In this document: piece by piece, positions 51,624-60,877 of the stretch | Position numbering within the stretch: position 1 is the stretch's first letter | How the letters are laid out: each line of letters begins with the position of its first letter | NCBI RefSeq assembly: GCF_963678635.1 | Contig: NC_087068.1 | Span: 31,126,318 to 31,190,317 of the forward strand | DNA from: Symsagittifera roscoffensis | Lineage: Eukaryota; Xenacoelomorpha; Acoela; Convolutidae | Length of the DNA: 64,000 bases | Reading direction: 5' to 3' | Notes under the pieces: model-generated | What the model saw: only the letters and a program-made list of their open reading frames with translations | Database searches by the model: none | Told to the model about the DNA's origin: nothing | Program-made: the position numbers and the translations under genes

Positions 51624-52420
51624 TTAAAATTCACAATCGTGGATAGCAAATATTTTATCCTCGTATCCTTGAATATCAGTTACTGCATAGCCTAGTACAC
51701 ACTTGTTTAGTGTGACAGGATGATCTTTCTGATTCTCAATTAGGATAGGTAGGCTTTGCTCAATTTGAGTACAAACAGTATTAATGAAAACCAATTTGGT
51801 TTTGGTTGTATTTTTATGAGGCAGGAATGTAGTCCCTTTTTCGAAGTATGAATTTGGTTCAGCCAAGTGTTTGTATAAGTATGTAGAGCGTGCTGGAATG
51901 AACAGGGGTTCTTTCAAGTTAATTGAGACAATTTTTGAAACGTTAGGATATTCTTTATCGTTGTTCATCAACCCGTATGATATTACACCTTCTTTTGATT
52001 TGAGCTCAACTGCGGGGATATCAAAGTAGAGAGCTTTTAAGAAGAGATGACAAAAGTCTACTCCTAACAGATAAGCAGTCTTTTCTTCAGTTATCCACAC
52101 TTTGTGGTTAGATGGATATTTTCCATCAGTGTCGAAACAAGACTGAATAGATGTATGGCCAAACATACGTATATCAGATCCATTATAAGACTTTGCTTTA
52201 ATTTTGGATCGGTAAATTGTTATTTTTTGACCTAATTTTTCCAATTCTTGATAAGTTGGGTAGTTTATGATACTACAAGTTGATCCTGGATCAATCATGA
52301 ATTCAATTTCAAGTCCACTATTATTATTTTTGTCTCCGGTGGCAAAATGATATAAGCTAAGATATATCCTTGATTTAGGATTACTTTCATCGCTTGGTTT
52401 CGGAGACTTTAATAGTTTAA
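51624..52420 (-). CDS. pro: Element B protease region (pro), in the -1 frame after gag
   Basis: The frame opens at the slippery site and runs to a TAA at 51624-51626. The aspartic protease signature is EFMIDPGSTCSIINYP, where the element A copy has IDSGAESNI. The usual D-S/T-G is D-P-G here, a change explained by one transition in the codon (TCA to CCA), and may weaken the enzyme. Downstream are a flap-like region and LLGVDFCH. About 90 residues of unknown linker follow, ending with CVLGYAV, which aligns with LLGYCE in element A. Pro cleaves the Gag-Pol precursor. A small 11-bp tandem repeat (GAATTTTAAAT) sits at the stop. Confidence 0.78.
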
Positions 52421-53782
52421 AGGAAAGAAATCAGTGATAGCATCACAGTAATTGACTTCTTCCTCAACCCAGTGGGTAGTTTCAGACTGTATTTGATTCG
52501 ATCTAAAATTTGGTGATTGAGATCGCGTTGAGTCTCGACTGTTATTGCTATTATAGCTTCCAGTGTTATATGGTCGACCTCTAGGGTTACTATTGAATTG
52601 CCTATTTTCTTGGTCGTAGAACTGTTTAGCAACTTGTTCATTTTCTCTGAATTTGTTTTCTCTGGGATACCTATCATCATAGGTTTGGGGTCTTTTGTTA
52701 TTGAAAGACGATTGTGCATTAGCCTTTTGGAAATTGTTTCCGTTATAGTTATAGTTATGGCGAATGCCAGAGTTATTTTGGCTAGGATTTGAATTGTTAG
52801 TAGTTCTGTTTTGGTTATCCCAAAACCGGTTACTTGGGTTAGGGTTACTCTGGTTAGGGAAGTTATTCGGTCTTCGATTTCGTTTATAATCGGTTTCAAA
52901 TGAAACTCTTCGTTCATTTTTTGTTGTGAGCTCCTTTCGCAACTTATTTACTTCGTCCTGAACTTGCTTTTTTGAACATCTAGATATAGAATGTCCATTC
53001 ATTCTGCAATATTCGCAGAATCGTGTACTTTAAGGTCTTCCCTTGATGTCAGGGTGACGTCGTTGAAATGAATTCTGATCATTGATTGCACTAACTTCTT
53101 GATTCTTGATCAATTTAGTTAGTTCTTTAATTTGAGTTTCTAATGAAGTCATTTTATCCGTTGTTGACTTATTAGCAGGATCAGTTGCAACAATGAATGT
53201 TAGATCCTTAGTGATTACATGATTTGTGAATTGATCCCAATTGGCATTTGGATGCTCTATCATGTATTCATGAGCTTTTTGTTTAAGGGCTAGAGGTCTT
53301 AGTCCCTTAATTGAGAAATCGATATACTTTTGATTTCTTTGTCTGGTTTGTATAGTTCTCTCAGCATTTTGAGCAGCTTCAGTAGCATGAACGGTTTCAT
53401 CAATACTTTCGGGCCATCCTCTATCTACAGAAGATTTAATTCTGTGGAAGTAATTTTTTATTAATTCGCCATCTTGGCGAGCTGCATTTTCAGCATCAAT
53501 TCTATGTTTGAATTGATCTCGTCCGTCAGTAAATCTGTTTAGGAAGAGATCTTTGAGTTGTGCCCATGTCGTAGCATTGGTTACATTATCATTGAACCAT
53601 TCAAGAGATGTATCAGTTAACAATGATCCGAATAGGGATCGTTGTCTGCTATCATAGCTGCGTCGTGCATCATTATCAGCAGGTCTTTGACCTAATGAGA
53701 AAAGAATTTTGTTTTCAATTGAATTCCAAAAAGCCGTAGCATTTTGGTTCGGATCGTTTCCCCAAAATGTCATTAAAGACAA
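52409..53782 (-). CDS. gag: Element B Gag with one internal TAA
   Basis: ATG at 53782. Residues 1-250 form a capsid-type domain (MTFWGNDPNQ, SLEWFNDNVT, WAQLKDLFLNRF), then a TAA at 53030-53032. The same frame continues to 52409 with STRFCEYCRMNGHSISRC, a CCHC zinc knuckle. An Asn/Arg/Gln/Ser-rich low-complexity tail follows, as in element A, though shorter. The TAA falls exactly between capsid and nucleocapsid, either a mutation or a separation of products. The protein ends four nucleotides past the frameshift heptamer. Gag assembles particles and binds genomic RNA. Confidence 0.88.
52415..52421 (-). promoter_or_regulatory. -1 ribosomal frameshift site TTTAAAC between gag and pro
   Basis: In the gag frame the sense strand reads CCT TTA AAC TAT TAA, so the heptamer T TTA AAC sits two codons before the gag stop. 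Slipping by -1 enters the protease frame exactly. U UUA AAC is one of the most efficient known slippery sequences. I could not verify a downstream pseudoknot. Confidence 0.85.
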
Positions 53783-54015
53783 ATTGGGATGGGATATTGG
53801 GGTATCAGCTATTTTATATTTAGTTTAAAACTTTAAAAAGAAAGATAGAAAAATTTATACATTTATTTAGAAAACTTAAATTTTCGATTTGGAAATTTAT
53901 TACTTCTCTTTATTTGTAAGAGAAATTTCAACAATTCTCCAGTTTGAGAATTGGAATCTTTGCTGTTTATCTCTTTTTGAGACTTTAGCAATTTTTGCGA
54001 ATTTTTAGAAGGTAA
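53783..54015 (-). other. short 5' leader of element B
   Basis: About 230 nt between the primer-binding site and gag, with no ORF. Much shorter than the leader of element A. Confidence 0.5.
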
Positions 54016-54033
54016 GCCTCACTGGTCGCACCA
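54016..54033 (-). promoter_or_regulatory. primer-binding site of element B
   Basis: Three bases after the 5' LTR the sense strand reads TGGTGCGACCAGTGAGGC. The first 11 nt equal those of element A, then the two diverge. It suggests the same or an isoacceptor tRNA primer. Confidence 0.8.
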
Positions 54034-54036
54034 ATT

Positions 54037-54667
54037 TATTACGCTAGCAAAACTATAGACGTCGGAAAAAACGCTTGCTAGGAATAAAGGGTCCTTTCTA
54101 CTTTCTATCTTAGAAAGTAAATCTAAAATTCGCTGAGAAATATTTTATTAAAAAATGAAGTTAGTATGAATTTACAGCAAGTTGCCTTTTGACTCAATAT
54201 CTATTTTAACGGTGAGATTAGAGATATTTTTACTGAGAGTAGATATTATTTTAGAGATTGGTTGGGGTGTTAGAAGAGAGTGGTGTTGGTGTTAGAAGAG
54301 ATATTGTTGGGAATAAATTCCCGTAGTTTTGAGCTTCTATTTATACTCAGATGGGGAAATCACGCCACTTTTCGTATCAAATGAGAAGTTACTTCTTAAC
54401 TTCGTATTCTCTATTCGTACACTCGTATTTTACGAGAAGAAGGTTTCGTATGCTCGTATTTTACGAGAGGAATCGTTAATATTCGCATTGAACGAGAATA
54501 GTCGTTTCAATTCTCAATGCTTAAAACGTTATACGAATTATTCAATAGCATTTCCCTTCCTTTTGCAAGGGAATAAAAACATAATTCTTTTGGTGGTGGC
54601 GGCGGCGTCACATTTTGTGAACGCAATAAAATAATTCATGTTTCTGTTTCTATTTGAAATCAGAACA
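54037..54667 (-). repeat. 5' LTR of element B
   Basis: Same 631-bp length as the 3' LTR. TATAAATA on the sense strand at 54338-54345 is the likely core promoter of the genomic transcript. Two ORFs in the LTRs (82 and 101 codons on the plus strand) are chance readings. Confidence 0.92.
54338..54345 (-). promoter_or_regulatory. TATA box of the element B 5' LTR
   Basis: TATAAATA, conserved in the 3' LTR (40838-40845), about 320 nt from the LTR start in the direction of transcription. Confidence 0.6.
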
Positions 54668-54671
54668 CAAC

Positions 54672-55072
54672 ATTAAACCGAATTCAAGGAATTTAAATCC
54701 GTCCTTGTCTTTCCAAAAACAGCACGTGTACTTGGAGAGTCTGTGCTGAAAAGTTTTTATATACAGACTAAAGTTTTTGAATCCTCCTGCCACTTTTCCT
54801 GATGAAAAAATGGCTCACACTGTCAAACTGTCCGCTTACAAAAAAATAATATACGAACTAATTAGCCCATGTCAAACATGTTTGATCTTTATAGCCAATC
54901 AGGCTCCTTCCTCCTATTCCCCCACCTGCAATATATATTTAGGCCATGACAAGCGTATTTGGTCTTCATTCTCAAACTTGTAAAACCACTCATCACAACA
55001 TAAAATTAATGCCTGTGTAAAATAGGGGGATTAGGGGTTTTGGGGTTGCTTAGGGAAAATAGTTAATTAACC
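54672..55072. other. intergenic with MITE fragments
   Basis: A decayed relative of the GGCTCTTTTCC MITE interior is visible at about 54870-55000 (ATTTGGTCTTCATTCTC, AAACCACTC). No gene. Confidence 0.4.
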
Positions 55073-55285
55073 GGCTCTTTTCCAGTTCCCCCTTTTCAAA
55101 ATACCGAGTTTTATGTTTGTTTTACGTGTTATTACGGCTAAATGCGTGATGTTACGCTGTAAAGTATGAAGAACAAATCTGTTCACAGTTGTAGATTTGT
55201 TCAACACGCCAAATTTCATTGCATTATGACAGCGTTAAATAAGCTTTTCAAAATCGAATTTGAAGGGGGGAACGGAAAAAGAGCC
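55073..55285. mobile_element. hAT-like MITE, GGCTCTTTTCCAGT family
   Basis: 213 bp. It is flanked by AATTAACC (55065-55072) and ATTTAACC (55286-55293), an 8-bp duplication with one change. The interior matches the two copies in the satellite (GTGTTATTACGGCTAAATGC). Confidence 0.88.
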
Positions 55286-55758
55286 ATTTAACCTTGTTAA
55301 GCTACTCGTTTCACCAAAAGTTGATGCTGATCTGAAATGGGACCAAGGGGTTTTACTAGGTATAAGAAAAGCCTTTTTCGGGTGTTTCCCGTTCAAGTCC
55401 CCCCATCCCGCTTAGTAACAAAAAATATAGCCCCCAAAACTGATTTTTAATATGGTGAACAAAGTCACTATTGTGATTAAATTTGTTCTTCATATATTAC
55501 TTCGTACCACTCTCAGTTTAGCCATAACAATACGTTAAACAACTATGGAAATAAAAGCAACTATGAAAATGGGAGGGAGTGGAAAAAACAAAAAGAGCAA
55601 AAGCCCTAAGATGCAGCAAAAAGTCGACATTTTAATTTCTTGGTGCTTCGCGCCAATCAGAGAAGTATTTTCTGTAGATAATCTACAAAATTTGCACGTG
55701 GTATATTTATCTTACTTATAATTTGTCCAGAATAAAGTTATACTACTTATTTTATGAA
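55286..55758. other. intergenic upstream of the CAP exon
   Basis: It contains an older MITE remnant (about 55370-55605, ending AAAAAGAGC). No ORF. The promoter of the CAP gene would be here. Confidence 0.35.
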
Positions 55759-55965
55759 ATGGTAGTCATGTATCTGGCTACTGTACTCTGGTCAACATGC
55801 TTGCCATGTTTACTTCGAGCCAGCTCTCAACTTGATGAGAACGTGAAGACCGAATGGCTTCTGTGTCATACAAACTACAGAGCAGCAGCTGGTCTTGATG
55901 CCCTGGAGTGGGATGAGGACCTGCAGGAAGCAGCCAAGCAGTTCGCCGAAATAACGGGTCTTTAA
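55759..55965 (+). CDS. CAP/SCP-domain secreted protein, first exon or fragment
   Basis: ATG at 55759 gives a signal-peptide-like start (MVVMYLATVLW, then Cys/Leu-rich), then the opening of a CAP domain: HTNYRAAAGLDALEWDEDL and AAKQFAE. In this superfamily (CRISP, antigen 5, PR-1) the His begins the N-terminal helix, and the G-L-x-x-L-x-W-x-x-x-L pattern is typical. Only about 68 residues remain before a TAA, and no consensus donor is evident. So the gene is either split by an intron I cannot place or truncated; MITEs and the satellite lie immediately downstream. Confidence 0.7.
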   Translation: MVVMYLATVLWSTCLPCLLRASSQLDENVKTEWLLCHTNYRAAAGLDALEWDEDLQEAAKQFAEITGL

Positions 55966-56158
55966 TCCCTCCTCCTTAGTTTACAACAATCGTTAAGTGT
56001 AAGAGAAAACATGCAAAATATGGCGTTTTTCCCAAAGATCCTAACAATCGGATATCTTCCACCCTCCAATCCATATTTGATTTTCAGTTTTTAATTCTAG
56101 TGTAACGTTGTTATAATGCAATAAAATTTGGCATGGTGAACAAAATTACAATTTAGAG
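55966..56158. other. short intergenic stretch
   Basis: Nothing beyond a MITE-interior-like piece at 56097-56150 (TGTAACGTTGTTATAATGCAATA, spaced). Confidence 0.35.
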
Positions 56159-56166
56159 CAAACTTG

Positions 56167-56378
56167 GGCTCTTTTCCAGTTTCCCACCCCCTCGTAAAAA
56201 TACCAAGTAAAACTGTTCAAAAAATGTTAACTCGGCATGTGCATGTAAGAAACGTTGTAGCTTTTGTTCACCTGTTCACGCCGACACGTTTAATGCAGTT
56301 TATAACATAAAAAGTCATTATAAGTAGAATCGTAAATTGAATTTCAGAAAAAATCATGGAGAGGAACTGGTAAAAGCC
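56167..56378. mobile_element. hAT-like MITE, diverged GGCTCTTTTCCAGT family
   Basis: 212 bp. The 8-bp duplication CAAACTTG is perfect (56159-56166 and 56379-56386). The right end is GGTAAAAGCC, slightly changed. Interior resembles the copy at 37166-37381. Confidence 0.88.
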
Positions 56379-56386
56379 CAAACTTG

Positions 56387-56662
56387 TTTTTCATCCAACA
56401 TTATTTTGTAATGATTTTTTTGCGTTGACAAAAAGTTTGAGCTTGAAAACGAAAGTCATCAGAAAAGATAGCCTATGTAAAAATGTACCTGTTAAAAGAC
56501 AATAAGTACCTGTCAAAATCTTCCCGTTTTTCTTGGCGCTTTTGCTCATTTGCGTTCATTTGCTCAAAGTTCGTTTTTTTTTTCATGTTATTTTTGTGAT
56601 TCTTTTTTTTTGATAAACAATCTCTCTCGGAAAAACTAGTTCTGTACCAATGTAATTTTACA
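56387..56662. other. intergenic, no gene seen
   Basis: AT-rich. Nothing supported. Confidence 0.35.
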
Positions 56663-57000
56663 GGAGGGCGACAATTCGTACGAGGCGACATTTCGTAGAA
56701 GGCGACAATTTGTAAGAGGCGACAATTCGTAAGAGGCGACAATTCATAAGAGGCGACAATTCATAAGAGGCGACAATTCATAAGAGGCGACAATTCGTAA
56801 GAGACGACAATTCATAAGAGGTGACAATTCGTAAGAGGCGACAATTCGTAATAGGCGACAATTCGTAAGAGGCGACAATTCGTAAGAGGCGACAATTCGT
56901 AAAAGGCGACAATTCGTAAAAGGCGACAATTCGTAAGAGGCGACAATTCGTAAGAGGCGACAATTCGTAAGAGGCGACAATTCCTAAGAGGCGACAACTC

Positions 57001-57217
57001 GGCTCTTTTCCAGTTTCCCCCCACCTTTCAAAATACCGAGTTTTATATTTTTTTACGTGTTATTACGGCTAAATGCGTGATATAACGCTGTAAAGTATGA
57101 AGAACAAATCTGTTCAGAATTGTCGATTTGTTCACCACGCAAAATTTCATTGCATTGTGACAACGTTAAAAAGATTTTTCAAAACTGAATTTGAAGGGGG
57201 GAAACTGGAAAAGAGCC
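57001..57217. mobile_element. hAT-like MITE in the satellite, copy 1
   Basis: 217 bp with GGCTCTTTTCCAGTTTCCCCCC ends. The duplication is GACAACTC/GACAATTC (56993-57000 and 57218-57225), derived from the satellite monomer. Confidence 0.93.
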
Positions 57218-57599
57218 GACAATTCGTACGAGGCGACAATTCGTAGGAGGCGACAATTTGTAAGAGGCGACAATTCGTAAGAGGCGACAATTCATAAGAG
57301 GCGACAATTCGTAAGAGACGACCATTCGTAAGAGGCGACAATTCGTAAGAGGTCACAATTCGTAAGAGGCGACAATTCGTAAGAGGCGACAATTCGTCAG
57401 AGGCGACAATTCGTAAGAGGCGACAATTCGTAAAAGGCGACAATTCGTAAGAGGCGACAAGTCGTAAGAGGCGACAATTCGTAAGAGGCGACTATTCGCA
57501 AGAGGCGACAATTCGTAAGAGGCGACAAATCGTAAGAGGCAACAATTCGTAAGAGGCGACAATTCGTAAGAGGCGACAATTCGTAAGAGACGACAATTC

Positions 57600-57818
57600 G
57601 GCTCTTTTCCAGTTTCCCCTCCACCTTTCAAAATACCGAGTGTTATATTTCTTTTACGTGTTATTACGGCTAAATGCGTGATATTACGCTGTAAAGTATG
57701 AAGAACAAATCTGTTCAAATTTGTCGATTTGTTCACCACGCCAAATATCATTGCATTGTGACAACGTTAAATAGATTTTTCAAAATTGAATTTGAAGGGG
57801 GGAAACTGGAAAAGAGCC
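57600..57818. mobile_element. hAT-like MITE in the satellite, copy 2
   Basis: 219 bp, about 95% like copy 1 by eye, same orientation and same position in the monomer. The duplication is GACAATTC (57592-57599 and 57819-57826). Confidence 0.93.
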
Positions 57819-58766
57819 GACAATTCGTAAGAGGCGACAATTCGTAAGAGGCGGCAATTCGTCAGAGGCGACAATTCGTAACAGGCGACAATTTGTAAGA
57901 GGCGACAATTCGTAAGAGCCGACAATTCGTAAGAGGCGACAATTCGTAAGAGGCGACAATTCGTAAGAGGCGACAATTTGTAAGAGGCGACAATTCGTAA
58001 GAGGCGACAATTCGTAAGAGGCGACAATTCGTAAGAGGCGACAATTCGTAAGAGGCGACAATTCGTAAGAGGCGACAATTCGTAAGAGGCGACAATTCGT
58101 AAGAGGCGAAAATTCGTAAGAGGCGACAATTCGTAAGAGGCGACAATTCGTAAGAGGCGACAATTCGTAAGAGCCGACAATTCGTAAGAGGCGACAATTC
58201 GTAAGAGGCGACAATTCGTAAGAGGCGACAATTTGTAAGAGGCGACAATTCGTAAGAGGCGACAATTCGTAAGAGGCGACAATTCGTAAGAGGCGACAAT
58301 TCGTAAGAGGCGACAATTCGTAAGAGGCGACAATTCGTAAGAGGCGACAATTCGTAAGAGGCGACAATTCGTAAGAGGCGACAATTCGTAAGGGGCGACA
58401 ATTCGTAAGAGGGGACAGTTCGTAAGAGGCGAAAATTCGTAAGAGGCGACAATTCGTAAGAGGCGACAATTCGTAAGAGGCGACAATTCGTAAGAGGCGA
58501 CAATTCGTAAGAGGCGACAATTCGTAAGAGGCGACAATTCGTAAGAGGCGACAATTCGTAAGGGGCGACAATTCGTAAGAGGGGACAATTCGTAAGAGGC
58601 GAAAATTCGTAAGAGGCGACAATTCGTAAGAGGCGACAATTCGTAAGAGGCGACAATTCGTAAGAGGCGACAATTCGTAAGAGGCGACAATTCGTAAGAG
58701 GCGACAATTCGTAAGAGGCGACAATTCGTAAGAGGCGACAATTCGTAACAAGCGGCAATTCGTAAC

Positions 58767-60877
58767 AAGTTTCATTCGTTCGCATTCATTTTTTACAAAT
58801 AGTAAATTACTAGCTTCTTTGTATCCTCTGTCTTACGGTCGAATTGATCCCTATATGTCATGGTGAAGCCAACAGTTCCTTCAATCGAAGAGAAAGACAC
58901 CGGCAAGTTCCGAGAATGCAATGCACGAAAAAAAACGCTATCCTTTCTTCTCACAGTCGACAGAGATCAAGGAGCTGTCAGAAAGACAGTCGAACATAAT
59001 GGCAAGAAGAGAAAAGATGCTCGCTTCAGCCAAAACTCGTACTTTCATGATGCGCAGTCAAGGTTGAAGTCCCGCTTGTAGGAAACAAAGGAAAACAGAG
59101 GTTTCTGGGTTCTGAATTGCACCTGAGTCTCAATGCTAGGGCTTTCAGAGAGATTTACTATAAGAGAGTTTTTCAGGGAGTTGCGAAAACCTATTTCAGG
59201 TGGAGTGGACAGGGCTCCCACTGTATAAAACCTAAACTCGTACAAATTGACAATCTTGACCAAAAACGACACTTTTTGCCTGTCTCAGTGTTCAGAAAGC
59301 GCTATGCTCTGGCCAGATGAACAAGATAAAGCCACACAAGAGAAACTTTTTATTGGAAGAATCAGGGTCGAATAACAACTGATCAAGGCTAAATAGGGCA
59401 AGGAAACGTTTTTTTTTCCAAATTTTTTACTATCATTCGAATAGGCCCCGTTTCCTCCTAAATTTATCTCTGAATAATCGTAAACAAAGTTATACAAAGT
59501 CTCTGAATAATAGAAAACCACACCATGGCAGAAAATTTGTTTCCTTTCCCCAGAAAGGCTTTTCCTGGCTCTTCTTCCTACCCATATGCAAAATGTTACA
59601 GGTAAAATCTTGTTCACATTGTCTGATTGTTATGAAAATTGACATAAGGACTCATTAAGCTACAGCAATTTTATTTGGTCTTCATAATTAACTTTGTCAA
59701 ACCACTCGTTACACTATAAAATTGACGCTCGTGTGAGGTGGGGGGAAAAGGAAAAAGAGCTAAGTCAATTGCAACTCATGCAAAACAATTGGTGACTGAT
59801 AAAGGCTGCAAGTCATCAAGAAAGCTCGTACCAGTTTAGTTTAAGACGACGAAAACTACGCGATCCAAAAACGGGCTTTCAAAGGACGTCAGAAAGAAGC
59901 ACATCACAGAAGATCCTTATAATCTCAATAACAAAAGTCGAAGAAAATTGCTCGTATCTCAAATAAACAGTTTCGATATTTTCTGCAAAGGTTGTCGCAA
60001 AAGTTGCAAATTTGATGCTTACCAAAAGAACTGCAGACATGTTTATGAGGAAGAACACCAAATAACCACTCGAGATAACCATAATGAGGAAAACCCTGGT
60101 GGGACACAGTGAGCGATTGTCAAATCAAAATTGATCAGAACCCTCCGTCATCCGCGATAATCCTCAAGCCGAAGATCTCTCCTGCTGGTACAACGAAGCG
60201 AAGAGCTTGCTCAGAGTGACGATTGCTGCACAGAAGAGATATTTCTGGCGAGAGCACGAGGCCAATCTGGACCCTAAGACCCCAACGTCCAATGTCTGGA
60301 GCTCTCTCAAGGACATGGACGAAAGACAGCAATGAGTACTCCCATACACAACAATCAAGCTTTTTCCGTTGTCGAGAAGGTAAAAAGATCGTCGAGCAAT
60401 TGTTAATTCCGAGATAAATATACAATAACTTAATCTTGCAAAGTTAGCATGAAGAGTGGTTAGAAACATTATCCAAGGGTGACAGACTGTTCCAAGGACA
60501 AACACCTGCTAATCAATTAGTCTAGCACCAAGAGTGAGCATTTGATTGTCAGCTTTGGAAATGAACTAAATTACTCAATACGACACTTCTCCTTCGATAA
60601 TGAAAACTTTAGTTAAGTAGAAATGATTTCGCGGGTTGACTTTAATGACTGAAATAGATGGTTAGAAAATAGGTGGTTGATTGATCACAGATGGTTGAAA
60701 AGAATTACTAGCTTCATGTTACAGTATACAATTCAGAATTTAAATAATGACGACTTTTTTTTAACAACTAAAGGATTACTGGTTAGTGATAGCGATTGAG
60801 TTTTAAGCCATTAGTGACTCACCCTCTCCCTGGGTTAGAACAGTTTAACGAAGTTTGAAGTTTCTAATATTCGACGA
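58767..60877. other. 2.1 kb without a supported gene
   Basis: Short ORFs on both strands (for example 58860-59081 and 60135-60425) have no recognisable features. A MITE-interior fragment lies at about 59670-59762 (AAACCACTCGTTACACTAT, GTGTGAGGTGGGGGGAAAAGG). The 3' LTR of element D could begin here, but no partner is in the window to define it. Confidence 0.4.

Larger units (their letters stand above)
40538..54667 (-). mobile_element. Element B: complete 14.1-kb Ty3/Gypsy-type LTR retroelement with env and macro domain
   Basis: LTRs of 631 bp (40538-41168 and 54037-54667) differ at about a dozen positions by eye. CAAC (40534-40537 and 54668-54671) flanks the insertion. On the minus strand the order is 5' LTR, primer-binding site, gag, protease, macro domain, RT, RNase H, integrase, a Ser/Pro-rich ORF, env and a 3' ORF joined to the env leader by a likely intron, then polypurine tract and 3' LTR. 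A plus-strand gene lies between the Ser/Pro-rich ORF and env. Defects include a stop in gag, stops after protease, a frame-breaking duplication in pol, a stop plus frameshift in the integrase tail, and a stop in env. Confidence 0.93.
56663..58766. repeat. 17-bp satellite GAGGCGACAATTCGTAA
   Basis: Tandem 17-bp monomers in three blocks (56663-57000, 57218-57599 and 57819-58766), separated by two MITEs. Variants repeat with longer periods: GAGCCGACA recurs 255 bp apart (15 monomers) and the AGGGGCGAC/GAGGGGACA/GAGGCGAAA trio recurs 170 bp apart (10 monomers). These are higher-order repeats. ORFs of over 300 codons on the minus strand arise because three monomers (51 bp) lack stops; they are not genes. 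Confidence 0.95.

Noticed and set aside
13714-53032. Reassigned stop codons (alternative genetic code) to explain the in-frame TAA and TAG
   Set aside because: TAA and TAG also terminate ORFs at natural ends, and the decayed LINEs show ordinary mutation patterns.
56663-58766. CRISPR-like regularly spaced array
   Set aside because: Monomers are directly tandem with no unique spacers, and the context is eukaryotic.
57767-58785. Overlapping minus-strand ORFs over 300 codons with a 17-residue repeat
   Set aside because: The 17-bp monomer has no stop in these frames, so open reading is automatic in all three minus frames. There is no start context or domain.
58860-60505. Short ORFs on both strands
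   Set aside because: No domain, signal peptide or splice support. Likely chance.
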